Part shown: one piece after another, positions 33,071 through 42,262 of the stretch
Numbering within the stretch: position 1 is the first letter of the stretch
Layout of the letters: each line of letters opens with the position of its first letter
Assembly: GCA_965267425.1 (NCBI GenBank)
Contig: OZ253959.1
Span: 2,666,001-2,730,000, forward strand
DNA: 64,000 nucleotides
Direction of reading: 5' to 3'
Origin: G965267425 sp965267425
GTDB lineage: Bacteria; Bacteroidota; Bacteroidia; Flavobacteriales_E; Vicingaceae
Notes under the pieces: generated by a model
Database searches by the model: none
What the model was told of the DNA's origin: nothing
The model's input: only the letters and a program-made list of their open reading frames with translations
Program-made: the position numbers and the translations under genes

Positions 33071-34963
33071 TTGAAAAAATACTTCCATATTCTCATATTG
33101 CTTTTTTTGATGACAGCATCTTCCACTGTTGTCAGCCAGAAAAAAAACACGCAAAATATTGATGGTCAGCTGGCCATGCAGCATTTTCAGAATAAGGAAT
33201 ATGCAAAAGCCGCTAACTATTTCAAAAAACTGATTGACAAGAATTTTAACCCGGTCTATTACGAGAACTTGCTGACTTGTTATGTGGTTTTGGAACAATA
33301 TGACGACGCCGAAAAATTGGCCAGAAAAACGAACCGCAGTACCGACAAATTAATATACCAGGTAGATGTAGGTTATGTGCTTAAGAAGTCAGGTCAGGAG
33401 GACAAATCTAAGCAGGTATTCCAAAAGCTAATTAAGGAATTGCCTTCCGACAATCAGGTGGTTATGAATGTGGCCAGAAGATTTCAGAAAAGGAAAGAAA
33501 TCGATTTTGCCATTGACACTTATTTACGTGGAAGAAAACTCAATAAACAGGGATACCCATACAATTTTGATTTGGCGCAATTGTACTACCAAAAAGGAGA
33601 TATAGAGGAAATGATCAATGAATACCTGGATGTTTTGTTGATCAATGAAAATTATATTCAAAGTGTTCAAAATGCACTTCAGACCACTTTGAATCCCGAT
33701 CCAATGGGCACCAAAAAACAACAGCTGAAAACTGAACTTTTAAGAAGAATTCAACGAAATAATGATAGAATCATATTCAATGAAATGTTGATATGGTATT
33801 ACATTCAAGATGAAAATTTTCGTGGAGCATTTACCCAGGCGAAAGCCATAGATGCCAGATTCTCTGAAAATGGAAAACGCATTTTGGAAATTGCCAGCTT
33901 AAGTCGCGCGAACGATGACTATGAAACGGCAATAGAATGTTACAACTACATCATCAAACAAGGTTCTTCCGGTTCAAATTATTCCAGAGCAAAAATCTAT
34001 CTGGTCACCACCTTAAGTGAAAAAATTCTAACAAAGCAAGATTATACAACAGAAGAATTGGAGATGTTGGAAGCAGAATATGCCAAGACATTAAAGGAAT
34101 TTGGAAAAAATCAGAACACCATAAAGATTATCAGAGAGTACGCTCATTTATTGGCCTCCTATTTGGAAAGAAGTAACGAAGCTCAACAATTGCTGGAAGA
34201 AGCCATTTCCTATCCTCGGTTGAGCAAGTCCGAACAAGCAGAATGTAAATTATTGTTGGGAGATATTCTGATGATCAAAGGTGAAATCTGGGAAGCATCT
34301 TTGTTGTATTCTCAAGTTGAAAAAGCCTATAAATATGACCACTATGGTGAAATAGCCAAATTCAGGAATGCGAAAGTCTCATTTTATACAGGGGACTTTG
34401 TATGGGCAAAAACCCAACTTGATGTACTCAAAGGATCAACAAGCAGACTCATATCAAATGACGCTATGTCCCTCAGCCTGTTGATTAGTGACAATACCGT
34501 TTTCGATACAGTGACAACAGCATTGGAACTTTATGCGCAGGCTGATTTACTTTTTTCCAGACAAAAGTTTGATGAGTCATTGGAAGTTTTGTCCAAAATT
34601 GAAACCATTTATGCTACCCATTCCATTTTGGAAGAGTCCTTGTTTCTGCAGTATAAAATACAGATGAGGAAGAAAAATCATGAACAAGCTGGGCGGCTGT
34701 TAGAAAAAATTGTGACAGAATATGATTATGAAATCATCGCAGATAAAGCGCTGTTTGAATTTGCAAGATTAAATGAACGCTTTCTCAATAACCCGGATAA
34801 GGCACAAGAATTGTATTTGAAATTGATGACGGATTTTCCAGATAGTTTATATGTAACCGAATCCAGAAAAAGATTCAGATCATTGAGAAAGAAGTCGAAT
34901 GAAGGAAATGAATTAATAATTGACGAAGCAGATTCTGAATCCCAACCTACAATGCATCCCTAA
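33071..34963 (+). CDS. Exported tetratricopeptide repeat protein
   Basis: A 630-residue protein with a signal peptide (to about SSTVVSQ, residue 22) and helical repeat units throughout, for example AMQHFQNKEYAKAANYFKKLID, NYIQSVQNAL and NDDYETAIECYNYIIKQG. The repeats are clearest in the first and last thirds. Likely a periplasmic scaffold. The start codon is TTG at 33071; no ATG fits and the next residues form a normal signal peptide. It ends one base before the DUF4286-like gene starts, in a run that leads into rsmA. Confidence 0.82.
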   Translation: MKKYFHILILLFLMTASSTVVSQKKNTQNIDGQLAMQHFQNKEYAKAANYFKKLIDKNFNPVYYENLLTCYVVLEQYDDAEKLARKTNRSTDKLIYQVDVGYVLKKSGQEDKSKQVFQKLIKELPSDNQVVMNVARRFQKRKEIDFAIDTYLRGRKLNKQGYPYNFDLAQLYYQKGDIEEMINEYLDVLLINENYIQSVQNALQTTLNPDPMGTKKQQLKTELLRRIQRNNDRIIFNEMLIWYYIQDENFRGAFTQAKAIDARFSENGKRILEIASLSRANDDYETAIECYNYIIKQGSSGSNYSRAKIYLVTTLSEKILTKQDYTTEELEMLEAEYAKTLKEFGKNQNTIKIIREYAHLLASYLERSNEAQQLLEEAISYPRLSKSEQAECKLLLGDILMIKGEIWEASLLYSQVEKAYKYDHYGEIAKFRNAKVSFYTGDFVWAKTQLDVLKGSTSRLISNDAMSLSLLISDNTVFDTVTTALELYAQADLLFSRQKFDESLEVLSKIETIYATHSILEESLFLQYKIQMRKKNHEQAGRLLEKIVTEYDYEIIADKALFEFARLNERFLNNPDKAQELYLKLMTDFPDSLYVTESRKRFRSLRKKSNEGNELIIDEADSESQPTMHP

Positions 34964-34964
34964 C

Positions 34965-35270
34965 ATGATTATTTACAATGTAACCGTAAATGTTGAAGAT
35001 TCCGTCCATGATGAATGGTTCAATTGGATGAAGAACATCCATATCCCAGACGTTATGAATACCGGTTTATTCGAAGGAAATATATTCTCCAGGATTATCA
35101 CCAGACAGGAAGATGAAACCGGCCAAACGTATTCCATTCAATACAAATGCAAGAGTCTTGATGTATTGAACCAATACCAGGAGATATTTGCCCCTAAATT
35201 GCAACAAGAACACAATCAAAAGTTTCAAGGCAAATTTGTAGCCTTCCGAACGATTCTCGAAGAGGTATGA
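34965..35270 (+). CDS. DUF4286-family small protein
   Basis: A 101-residue cytoplasmic protein. MIIYNVTVNVEDSVHDEWFNWMKNIHIPDVMNTGLF is the typical N-terminus of the DUF4286 family, which is widespread in Bacteroidota next to rsmA. A longer frame opens at 34920 within the TPR gene, but the conserved start is the ATG at 34965, one base after the TPR stop. The function is unknown; the fold resembles small ferredoxin-like domains. Its stop overlaps the rsmA start by 4 bases. Confidence 0.88.
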   Translation: MIIYNVTVNVEDSVHDEWFNWMKNIHIPDVMNTGLFEGNIFSRIITRQEDETGQTYSIQYKCKSLDVLNQYQEIFAPKLQQEHNQKFQGKFVAFRTILEEV

Positions 35271-36037
35271 AGAAATTCGAGGTGAAGGCCAAAAAACATC
35301 TTGGTCAACATTTCTTAAATGATCCAGTTGCTGCTCAACAAATTGTCAATGCTTTGTTGAGCCAACAACCAAAAAATGTATTGGAAATTGGTCCGGGTAC
35401 TGGTGTGCTGACAGATATTCTCCTTGAGCATGAAGACATTGATTTGAAATGTGTGGAAATGGACCAAGAGTCCGTTGCATACCTGACTGCAAAGCACAAA
35501 TCCTTGGTTGATCGCATAATTTTTGGCGACTTCCTCAAACTTGATTTAAGTCAGTTGTTTACCCATCAAATGGCAATCATTGGAAATTTTCCCTATAACA
35601 TATCCACACAAATTGTGTTTAAAGTATTGGAAAATAAGAGGGATGTACCATTACTGGTTGGAATGTTCCAAAAGGAAGTTGCAGAGCGCATCGCCAGTAA
35701 ACCGGGAAGCAAAGTTTACGGCATCACCAGCGTGCTGGTGCAAGCCTATTATCATGTGGAATTGCTTTTTTCCATTGGTCCGGAGTCATTTGTTCCTCCT
35801 CCGAAAGTTGAATCGTCCGTCATTCGCATAACATTACGATCCGAAAGTGAATTTCCAGATTGCGACGAAAAAAAATTGAGAATGGTAGTAAAGCAAGCCT
35901 TTAATCAACGAAGAAAAACACTTAGAAACAGTCTGAAATCGATAGCTGGTAACACCGATTTTTCTTTTTCTCAAAAAAGACCTGAACAACTTTCAGTAGA
36001 TGATTTTGTACTGATTACCAAGGAATTGCTAGGCTGA
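35267..36037 (+). CDS. rsmA: 16S rRNA dimethyladenosine transferase (KsgA)
   Basis: Dimethylates two adjacent adenosines in the last helix of 16S rRNA during 30S maturation, 256 residues. The SAM motif I is LEIGPGTGVLTD (about 40-51) and the catalytic motif IV is NFPYNIS (about 107-113; family consensus NLPYNIS). KKHLGQHFLNDP is the conserved N-terminus, and the C-terminal domain has FVPPPKVESSVIRI and KQAFNQRRKTLRNSLK. Coupled to the preceding DUF4286 gene by an ATGA overlap. Confidence 0.96.
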   Translation: MKKFEVKAKKHLGQHFLNDPVAAQQIVNALLSQQPKNVLEIGPGTGVLTDILLEHEDIDLKCVEMDQESVAYLTAKHKSLVDRIIFGDFLKLDLSQLFTHQMAIIGNFPYNISTQIVFKVLENKRDVPLLVGMFQKEVAERIASKPGSKVYGITSVLVQAYYHVELLFSIGPESFVPPPKVESSVIRITLRSESEFPDCDEKKLRMVVKQAFNQRRKTLRNSLKSIAGNTDFSFSQKRPEQLSVDDFVLITKELLG

Positions 36038-36072
36038 TGTTGCCTTCACTTCCAAAGCCTTCACATTTATTG

Positions 36073-36080
36073 TAGATTTG
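36073..36080 (+). promoter_or_regulatory. -7 promoter box of mgtE
   Basis: TAGATTTG fits TAnnTTTG and lies 26 bases before the mgtE ATG. No -33 box is clear. Confidence 0.4.
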
Positions 36081-36106
36081 CACAAGCCAAATAAACGGCC
36101 TGCACA

Positions 36107-37465
36107 ATGCATTTCGAATTATCAAAAGAATTCCTAAAAGCCATAGAGGAAAGCATCAAAAATGACCGTGAATCGGACATCATTGATATGGTAATTGATT
36201 TGCATCCAGCAGATATTGCAGACATTATCAATCATCTTTCGCTTGAGGACGCAAAACTATTTTATCAGTACCTGGATGCTGAAAAGGCGGCCAATGCGTT
36301 GATGGAATTGGAAGAAGAGAAAAGAGAAGATTTTTTGGAGGTACTTACCAGTGATGTCATTGCTAAGGATTTCATTGACAATCTCGATTCCGATGACGCA
36401 ACGGATGTCATCCAGGAACTGCCTGTTGAAAAACAAGCGGAGGTAATTTCAAAACTAGAAGATCCCGAACATGTTCAGGAAATTGTTGATTTGCTGAACT
36501 ATGATGAAGACACTGCCGGTGGTTTGATGGCAAAAGAACTGATTCGGGTAGAAATCGGATGGAGTGTTGAGAAGTGTATAAAGGAAATTAGAAAGCAGGC
36601 GGAAGACTTTGAAAATGTGTATTCCGTTTATGTGACAGATTCCGATGAAAAGTTGATTGGTAAGTTGTCATTGAAAAAATTGTTGTTGGCCTCTGATTCC
36701 GCTAAGATTGAATCATTGGCGAATATGAAGATTTCATCCGTCAATGTTCATGAATCACAGGAAGAAGTCATATCGCTGATCAAAAAATATAACCTGATTA
36801 CACTTCCGGTAGTGGACGATCATGGAAGATTGGTAGGTAGAATCACCATTGATGATGTCATGGATGTGATGGAAGAAGAAGCCGAAAAAGATTACCAAAT
36901 GGCTTCTGGAATTTCTGAAAAATTAGAGGTTTCATCCCGAATATTAAACATCAGTCGTGCGCGGCTTCCATGGTTATTAATTGGCCTTTTAGGTGGAATA
37001 GCCGGGGCAAAAGTCATTGGAGCTTACGAATCACAAATTCAAATTTATCCGGAAATGGCATTTTTCATACCATTGATTGCCGCCATGGGAGGAAATGCCG
37101 GAGTTCAATCTTCAGCAATTGTAGTTCAAGCCATTGCAAGTCATACCCTTCGAATCGAAAGACTTGCCAAAAAAATACTCAAAGAACTTACCGTTAGTCT
37201 GCTCAATGGCTTGGTCTGTTCCATCATCATTCTGGGATATAATCTGGCATTTAGCGATTCAATGTCCTTAAGCATGACCGTGAGCCTTGCGCTTTTAACG
37301 GTCATTATTGTTGCCTCATTAGCTGGGACGTTAATTCCATTGTTTCTCGACAAGTATAAAATTGATCCTGCACTTGCCACCGGGCCATTTATCACCACGC
37401 TGAATGACTTGTTCGGCTTGTTTATTTATTTCGCCATAGGACGAATCGTTTATGGGCTCTTCTGA
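36107..37465 (+). CDS. mgtE: Magnesium transporter MgtE
   Basis: A 452-residue Mg2+ channel. The cytoplasmic N domain (superhelix of short repeats such as DIIDMVIDLHPADIADIINHL, DDATDVIQELPVEKQAEVISKL) covers about 1-130, two CBS domains follow (about 135-260) and a C-terminal pore of five spans with PLIAAMGGNAGVQSSAIVVQAI and DPALATGPFITTLNDLFG. The N domain and CBS pair close the channel when intracellular Mg is high, so it is self-regulated; no Mg riboswitch is seen in the short upstream gap. It overlaps the hydroxyacid dehydrogenase by 14 bases. Confidence 0.96.
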   Translation: MHFELSKEFLKAIEESIKNDRESDIIDMVIDLHPADIADIINHLSLEDAKLFYQYLDAEKAANALMELEEEKREDFLEVLTSDVIAKDFIDNLDSDDATDVIQELPVEKQAEVISKLEDPEHVQEIVDLLNYDEDTAGGLMAKELIRVEIGWSVEKCIKEIRKQAEDFENVYSVYVTDSDEKLIGKLSLKKLLLASDSAKIESLANMKISSVNVHESQEEVISLIKKYNLITLPVVDDHGRLVGRITIDDVMDVMEEEAEKDYQMASGISEKLEVSSRILNISRARLPWLLIGLLGGIAGAKVIGAYESQIQIYPEMAFFIPLIAAMGGNAGVQSSAIVVQAIASHTLRIERLAKKILKELTVSLLNGLVCSIIILGYNLAFSDSMSLSMTVSLALLTVIIVASLAGTLIPLFLDKYKIDPALATGPFITTLNDLFGLFIYFAIGRIVYGLF

Positions 37466-38432
37466 CTTACTTCAAGGAAAAGTGTTGTTCTTGGATGAAG
37501 TTCATCCCATATTGGAACAACGACTAACCCAAGCCGGTTTCACTTGTTTGGATTATACCAAATTAGATTTAGAAGAATTAAAAGAGCCCCTCTCAGAGGC
37601 CGTTGGTATTGTTATTAGAAGTCGATTCAAAATTGACCAGGAATTTATTCAACATGCAAAGTCACTTAAGTTTATCGCTCGTTCAGGTTCAGGGATGGAA
37701 AACATTGATGTAGCATTTGCAAACCGTCAAAACATAAAATGTTTCAATAGTCCAGAAGGCAACAGAAATGCAGTGGGAGAGCATGCATTGGGAATGTTGT
37801 TGTCATTATTTAACAAATTGTCCATTGGAAATCAGGAAGTTTCTAACGGCATTTGGAGAAGAGAAGCAAACAGAGGTGTAGAGCTGAAGGGAAAGACAGT
37901 GGGGATTATTGGATATGGAAATACCGGATCCACTTTTGCCAAAAAACTGCTTTCCATGGAATGTGAAATATTGGCAAATGATAAGTACAAATCTGGTTTT
38001 GGTGAAGCTGGAATCATTGAATGTGATCTTAACGAAATTGTTGAACGTGCAGATGTACTTAGCTTGCATGTGCCACTGACGGATGAAACAAAAGGAATGG
38101 TTGATGAAAGTTTTCTCAATCAATTCAACAAATCCATATATCTGATAAATACTGCTCGTGGCAAATTAGTTTCATTACCCACTCTGGTGGAAGGTTTAAA
38201 GTCCGGAAAATTATTGGGCTGCTGTCTTGACGTATTGGATGTTGAAAATGTCAATTTTGAAGTCGGAAATGATCACCTTGCGCAAGATCATATGAAATAT
38301 TTGATTGATTCGGACAAGGTGTTGTTGTCACCGCATGTGGCAGGCTGGACGGTGGAATCATATAAAGCTCTATCAAACGTATTGGCAGACAAGATTTTGT
38401 CCACATTTAATTCTGAGAACGGTCTTTCATAA
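37452..38432 (+). CDS. D-2-hydroxyacid dehydrogenase (phosphoglycerate dehydrogenase-like)
   Basis: A 326-residue NAD-dependent oxidoreductase. The nucleotide-binding motif IGYGNTG (GxGxxG) is near residue 156 and an acidic residue follows 18 residues later (NDKYKSG), typical of NAD preference. Catalytic Arg is in INTARGKLV, Glu in the following segment, and His in SPHVAGWT. SGSGMENIDVAFANRQNIKCFNSPEGNRNAVGEHALGMLL is the substrate-binding domain. No ACT domain is present. It could be serine-pathway SerA, but a general 2-hydroxyacid role is not excluded. It overlaps mgtE at the start and the convergent aspartate kinase by 26 bases at the end. Confidence 0.85.
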   Translation: MGSSDLLQGKVLFLDEVHPILEQRLTQAGFTCLDYTKLDLEELKEPLSEAVGIVIRSRFKIDQEFIQHAKSLKFIARSGSGMENIDVAFANRQNIKCFNSPEGNRNAVGEHALGMLLSLFNKLSIGNQEVSNGIWRREANRGVELKGKTVGIIGYGNTGSTFAKKLLSMECEILANDKYKSGFGEAGIIECDLNEIVERADVLSLHVPLTDETKGMVDESFLNQFNKSIYLINTARGKLVSLPTLVEGLKSGKLLGCCLDVLDVENVNFEVGNDHLAQDHMKYLIDSDKVLLSPHVAGWTVESYKALSNVLADKILSTFNSENGLS

Positions 38433-39684
38433 CTATTCTCGCTGTATGGCGGCTTCGTTGTTCAACCAGAATTTCCTTATTGCCCATTAACAAATCCAAT
38501 GTTTTCTGATCATAGTGGCGAATGGTCATTAATTCCAATCCTGTATTATAGAGCACTTTATATTTTTTCTTGAGTGCACTCACTAGATTCTCTAATTTAT
38601 CCTCCTGAAAGTCAATGCATATAGAAAAACTGATAGCAGAATTTTGCATCAGGTTAATCTTAATTCCAAACTCCGCCAGAAAACCAAAAATTTGACTTAG
38701 GTTTTCTTCCATCACAAATGAATAATCTCTCGAGGAAATGGAGATCAAGACTTGATTCGGTTTAAAAATGTAGGAAGGTACCAATGAATCAGCCTCCATA
38801 TCTTCATGGATGACCGTCCCTGCCTCTTCCATATTGGCAAAAGGTTTAACGTACAATGGAATTCGCTTGTTTTGAAGCGGTTTGATGGTTTTAGGATGGA
38901 TAACGGTTGCCCCATAATACGCCAGTTCCACTGCCTCATGATAGGAAATGTTGTCCAGTTTCTTTGTGTTTTCAAAAAACTTGGGATCTGCATTTAACAA
39001 TCCTGGAACATCCTTCCAAATAGTCACCTCTTGCGCATTCAACACATATGCTAAAATTGCAGCTGAAAAATCCGATCCTTCTCTGCCCAATGTGGTGGTA
39101 TGTCCATTTTCTGCCCCTGCAATAAACCCTTGAGTAAGAAAAACGGTCGATTCAGAAAATTGAATTTTGGACTGCACCAATTCTTCTGTTTGTTCCCAAT
39201 TGACTTCTGCGTTTCTGTATTTTAAGTTTGTCCGAATACACTCCCTGGCATCTACCCAAATATTTTTAATCCCTGCATGATTCAAAAAATGATGAATGAT
39301 TCGTGTAGCTATGATTTCGCCATCTGAAACAATTTGATCATAGAAATAATCGTAACTGGCTTCTGCTCTTTTCAGTTTGAGCAATCGTTGATTTAGTGCG
39401 TCAATTCGCGATTGAATTTCTTCAAATATTTCATCATGAACTGATTTAAACAATCCATTTAATATTTTGAAATGCTCTTCTTTGAGCTGCTCCAACAAAA
39501 ATTCAACTTCCGAACCTGAATGGTAGGCACTTGTAACCAATTTTTCAAGCAAGTTGGTGGTTTTTCCCATCGCTGAAATCACAATCACAAGCCTTTCTTC
39601 TGAATAGGATTCAACAATATTTTTCAAATTCAATACCGAATTCGAATCCTTTACAGACGCCCCACCAAATTTAAATACCCTCAT
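38407..39684 (-). CDS. Aspartate kinase
   Basis: First enzyme of the aspartate-family amino acid pathway, 425 residues. MRVFKFGGASVKDSNSV is the kinase N-terminus. TLGREGSDFSAAILAYVLNAQEVTIWKDVPGLLNADPK is the phosphoryl-transfer and aspartate-binding core. The C-terminal part (about 305-425) carries ACT-like regulatory sequence (VLISISSRDYSFVMEENLSQIFG, MQNSAISFSICID). It is a monofunctional enzyme without a homoserine dehydrogenase domain. It follows the GNAT gene with a 14-base overlap. The stop lies inside the end of the convergent dehydrogenase gene. Confidence 0.94.
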   Translation of the reverse strand: MRVFKFGGASVKDSNSVLNLKNIVESYSEERLVIVISAMGKTTNLLEKLVTSAYHSGSEVEFLLEQLKEEHFKILNGLFKSVHDEIFEEIQSRIDALNQRLLKLKRAEASYDYFYDQIVSDGEIIATRIIHHFLNHAGIKNIWVDARECIRTNLKYRNAEVNWEQTEELVQSKIQFSESTVFLTQGFIAGAENGHTTTLGREGSDFSAAILAYVLNAQEVTIWKDVPGLLNADPKFFENTKKLDNISYHEAVELAYYGATVIHPKTIKPLQNKRIPLYVKPFANMEEAGTVIHEDMEADSLVPSYIFKPNQVLISISSRDYSFVMEENLSQIFGFLAEFGIKINLMQNSAISFSICIDFQEDKLENLVSALKKKYKVLYNTGLELMTIRHYDQKTLDLLMGNKEILVEQRSRHTARIVMKDRSQN

Positions 39685-40183
39685 TGCCCTGACTTTTCAT
39701 GTAATTTTCCAACTGTGGTCTTGTCATTCTACCATTATACCATTCCTCTTCGATAGATGCACCAAAAGATTTGTAAAAATCTATTGCCGGAGTATTCCAA
39801 TCAAGCACTTGCCACATCAATCGTTGAGCATTTGTTTTATAAGCTTCTTTGATGGTTGCATCAAACAATATTTTTCCAACTCCTTTACCGCGAAATTCCT
39901 TTTTTACGATCAAATCTTCCAGATACATGCATTTTCCTTTCCAGGTTGAATAACTATAAAACCAAAAGGACATTCCTACCACATTGTTTTCGAATTCTGC
40001 AAGCAATATATGAAACAAAGGATATTCACCAAATCCGTCCATGATTAGCTGTTCTTCGGTCAATGTAAATTCATGTTCTGCCTTTTCATATATCGCTAAT
40101 TCTCTGATGAGTTCAAAGATTTCCTTTATATCTTCTTTTGTGGCCGTTCTGAGAGAAATTTGCATCATGGTATAAAAATACAA
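39671..40183 (-). CDS. GNAT-family N-acetyltransferase
   Basis: A 170-residue acetyl-CoA-dependent acyltransferase. ISLRTATKEDIKEIFELIRELAIYEKAEHEF is the N-terminal helix pair. MYLEDLIVKKEFRGKGVGKILFDATIK contains the acetyl-CoA loop (RGKGVG, consensus R/Q-x-x-G-x-G/A). NTPAIDFYKSFGASIEEEW is the C-terminal region of the spermidine/diamine acetyltransferase-like branch. The ATG at 40183 may be a few codons early; MQISLRTAT is a good alternative. The substrate is not known. It overlaps aspartate kinase and lies divergent to fbp. Confidence 0.9.
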   Translation of the reverse strand: MYFYTMMQISLRTATKEDIKEIFELIRELAIYEKAEHEFTLTEEQLIMDGFGEYPLFHILLAEFENNVVGMSFWFYSYSTWKGKCMYLEDLIVKKEFRGKGVGKILFDATIKEAYKTNAQRLMWQVLDWNTPAIDFYKSFGASIEEEWYNGRMTRPQLENYMKSQGNEGI

Positions 40184-40268
40184 GCGAAAATATAAATTCT
40201 CATCACCCCTGCATTTTTTTAAGAGTTCTTAGAATATGCGATATTTGTTCAAAAATCGACGGAAAGAT

Positions 40269-41276
40269 ATGAAAGGGTTGAAAACACTTACCCAGTTCAT
40301 TATTGAGCGACAAGCAGATTTCCCATATGCAACTGGTGAGTTAAGCCGGTTGTTAAACGACATTGCCACCGCAGCCAAGGTTATCAATTCTGAAGTAAAC
40401 AAAGCTGGTTTGGCCAATATATTAGGGGTAGCGGGTTCGGAGAACATTCAAGGTGAGGCACAACAGAAACTTGACATTTTCGCAGATGAACAATTTATTC
40501 GGGCTATGCAAAGTGGTGGTGAAGTATGTTCATTGGCATCAGAAGAGAATGACCATCATTTGGAATTTGACAACTCACCTTCATGTGATGGGAAATATGT
40601 GGTAGCTTTTGACCCTCTTGATGGTTCATCTAATATTGATGTGAATGTATCAATAGGCACCATATTTTCTATTTATCGACGAAAAGACGAAAACAAATTA
40701 TCCGGCGTTGATGAATTTTTGCGAAAAGGAACTGAGCAAGTAGCTGCAGGGTATGTGATTTATGGCTCTTCCACTATGTTGGTATACACAACAGGAAGAG
40801 GTGTAAACGGATTTACCTTGGATCCATCTATAGGTGAATTTTGCCTTTCACATCCTCAATTAAAAATGCCTGATTCTGGTAAGATTTATTCTGTAAATGA
40901 AGGAAATTTGGTTCATTTTCCTGAATCAATAAAGGCATACATTGCTCATTGTAAAGAAGAAGATTCAACCACCGGACGACCTTATTCGGCAAGATATATT
41001 GGATCAATGGTAGCTGATTTGCACCGAAATCTCATAAAAGGTGGTATTTTTATTTATCCGAAGACAGAAAAATCACCTACTGGAAAATTGCGGTTATTGT
41101 ACGAGTGCAATCCAATGGCATTTATTGTAGAACAAGCTGGCGGCTTGGCCACTACGGGTACAGAGCGCATATTGGACATTCAAATTGAAGAATTACATCA
41201 ACGCGTACCTATCATTATTGGATCAAAAAATATGGTGAATGAATTACTCACTTTTAATGAACAATATGCTTACTAG
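40269..41276 (+). CDS. fbp: Fructose-1,6-bisphosphatase, class I
   Basis: Gluconeogenic phosphatase, 335 residues from the ATG at 40269. A longer frame opens at 40236, but MKGLKTLTQFIIERQADFPYATGELSRLL aligns with the standard start of class I enzymes. The metal-binding motif FDPLDGSSNIDVNVSIGTIFSIYRR, ASEENDHH (acidic metal ligand region) and GKLRLLYECNPMAFIVEQAGG are all present. Regulation by AMP is likely, because the N-terminal AMP-site segment is intact. The stop at 41276 is followed one base later by a lipoprotein ATG. Confidence 0.95.
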   Translation: MKGLKTLTQFIIERQADFPYATGELSRLLNDIATAAKVINSEVNKAGLANILGVAGSENIQGEAQQKLDIFADEQFIRAMQSGGEVCSLASEENDHHLEFDNSPSCDGKYVVAFDPLDGSSNIDVNVSIGTIFSIYRRKDENKLSGVDEFLRKGTEQVAAGYVIYGSSTMLVYTTGRGVNGFTLDPSIGEFCLSHPQLKMPDSGKIYSVNEGNLVHFPESIKAYIAHCKEEDSTTGRPYSARYIGSMVADLHRNLIKGGIFIYPKTEKSPTGKLRLLYECNPMAFIVEQAGGLATTGTERILDIQIEELHQRVPIIIGSKNMVNELLTFNEQYAY

Positions 41277-41277
41277 T

Positions 41278-42144
41278 ATGTTCACCCAAAGATCATTCAG
41301 GTGGATAAGTCTTGGAATGATTGTATTGATGACGGTAGGTTGTGGAAAAGATGATGATCCTGCTGTTGAAAGCACAAATAATCGAATCAGTGGTGTTTTG
41401 GATGGAGTTTTTTGGAAATCTCAAACTACGAATGCCTCGTATACCACCAATGGTATTGTCATTTCAGGGTTTTCAGCTGACAATTCTGAAATTACCATCA
41501 TTGTTCGTGGAGATTCTACTGGATCGTATCAATTTGGACCTGAATCAGAACATATAGCCATTTACAGAACGGTGTCCGTAGACAATGGAACAACCCATAC
41601 CACTGCCACGACCAATGGAACGGGAAGTGTATCCATAGAGACCATTGACGAAATCAACAGGGAAATGACAGGAGCGTTTGCATTTACAGCAGAAAGACTG
41701 TCTGATCAGGCAGTTGTGAATTTGGCAAATGGTGTATTCACAAAATTGAAATACCAAATAACGGCTGATGACGGTGCATTTAACACCATGTCTGCTACCA
41801 TTGCTGGGGACAATTGGGTTTCCTATAATACCACAGGATTCGTCACTTTTGATATTCTGAATATTACCGGTTTAGACGCGGATGGAATCAAGGCCATTAA
41901 ATTTCAATTGCCAAAAGAAATTTTAGCAGGAAGTTATGATCTTGATTTTTTCAGCGATTACAAATTGACTTACGTTCGATCAGATGGTGAGGAGTTTATT
42001 GCCAAATCGGGCAAGTTGAACGTTGATGAACATAACGAAGCCACCAAAGTTCTTACGGGAGAATTTGATGTGTTGGTTTGGCAACCATCAACAGGATCAT
42101 CCATGAATATTACCGGTGGTAAATTTTACGCAGCCTATCAATAG
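41278..42144 (+). CDS. Predicted lipoprotein, beta-rich
   Basis: A 288-residue protein from the ATG at 41278; an in-frame start at 41239 inside fbp would only add residues before the signal peptide. The lipobox cysteine is C22 (LMTVGCGKD). The mature part looks like two related beta-sandwich modules, each with an Ile-x-Gly-Val-x-Asp/Asn-Gly-x-x-Trp start (ISGVLDGVFWKS; ATIAGDNWVSYN) and long Thr/Ser-rich strands, similar to DUF6252-type lipoproteins of Bacteroidota. Surface or periplasmic; function unknown. Adjacent to fbp by one base, which probably only reflects transcription. Confidence 0.75.
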   Translation: MFTQRSFRWISLGMIVLMTVGCGKDDDPAVESTNNRISGVLDGVFWKSQTTNASYTTNGIVISGFSADNSEITIIVRGDSTGSYQFGPESEHIAIYRTVSVDNGTTHTTATTNGTGSVSIETIDEINREMTGAFAFTAERLSDQAVVNLANGVFTKLKYQITADDGAFNTMSATIAGDNWVSYNTTGFVTFDILNITGLDADGIKAIKFQLPKEILAGSYDLDFFSDYKLTYVRSDGEEFIAKSGKLNVDEHNEATKVLTGEFDVLVWQPSTGSSMNITGGKFYAAYQ

Positions 42145-42233
42145 CTCGTGGCTGCTGTTTTTTGAATCCAATATATTACGTCATTTTAATATAAACCTTC
42201 AAGACTTTTTCATGTCATTCAATGGCAATGTCT

Positions 42234-42241
42234 TATATTTG
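42234..42241 (+). promoter_or_regulatory. -7 promoter box of the M43 protease gene
   Basis: TATATTTG fits TAnnTTTG and lies 21 bases before the ATG at 42263. A T-rich stretch near 42206 could stand in for the -33 box but is not a clean TTTG. Confidence 0.45.
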
Positions 42242-42262
42242 TGACTCCCCAAAATACACGCT

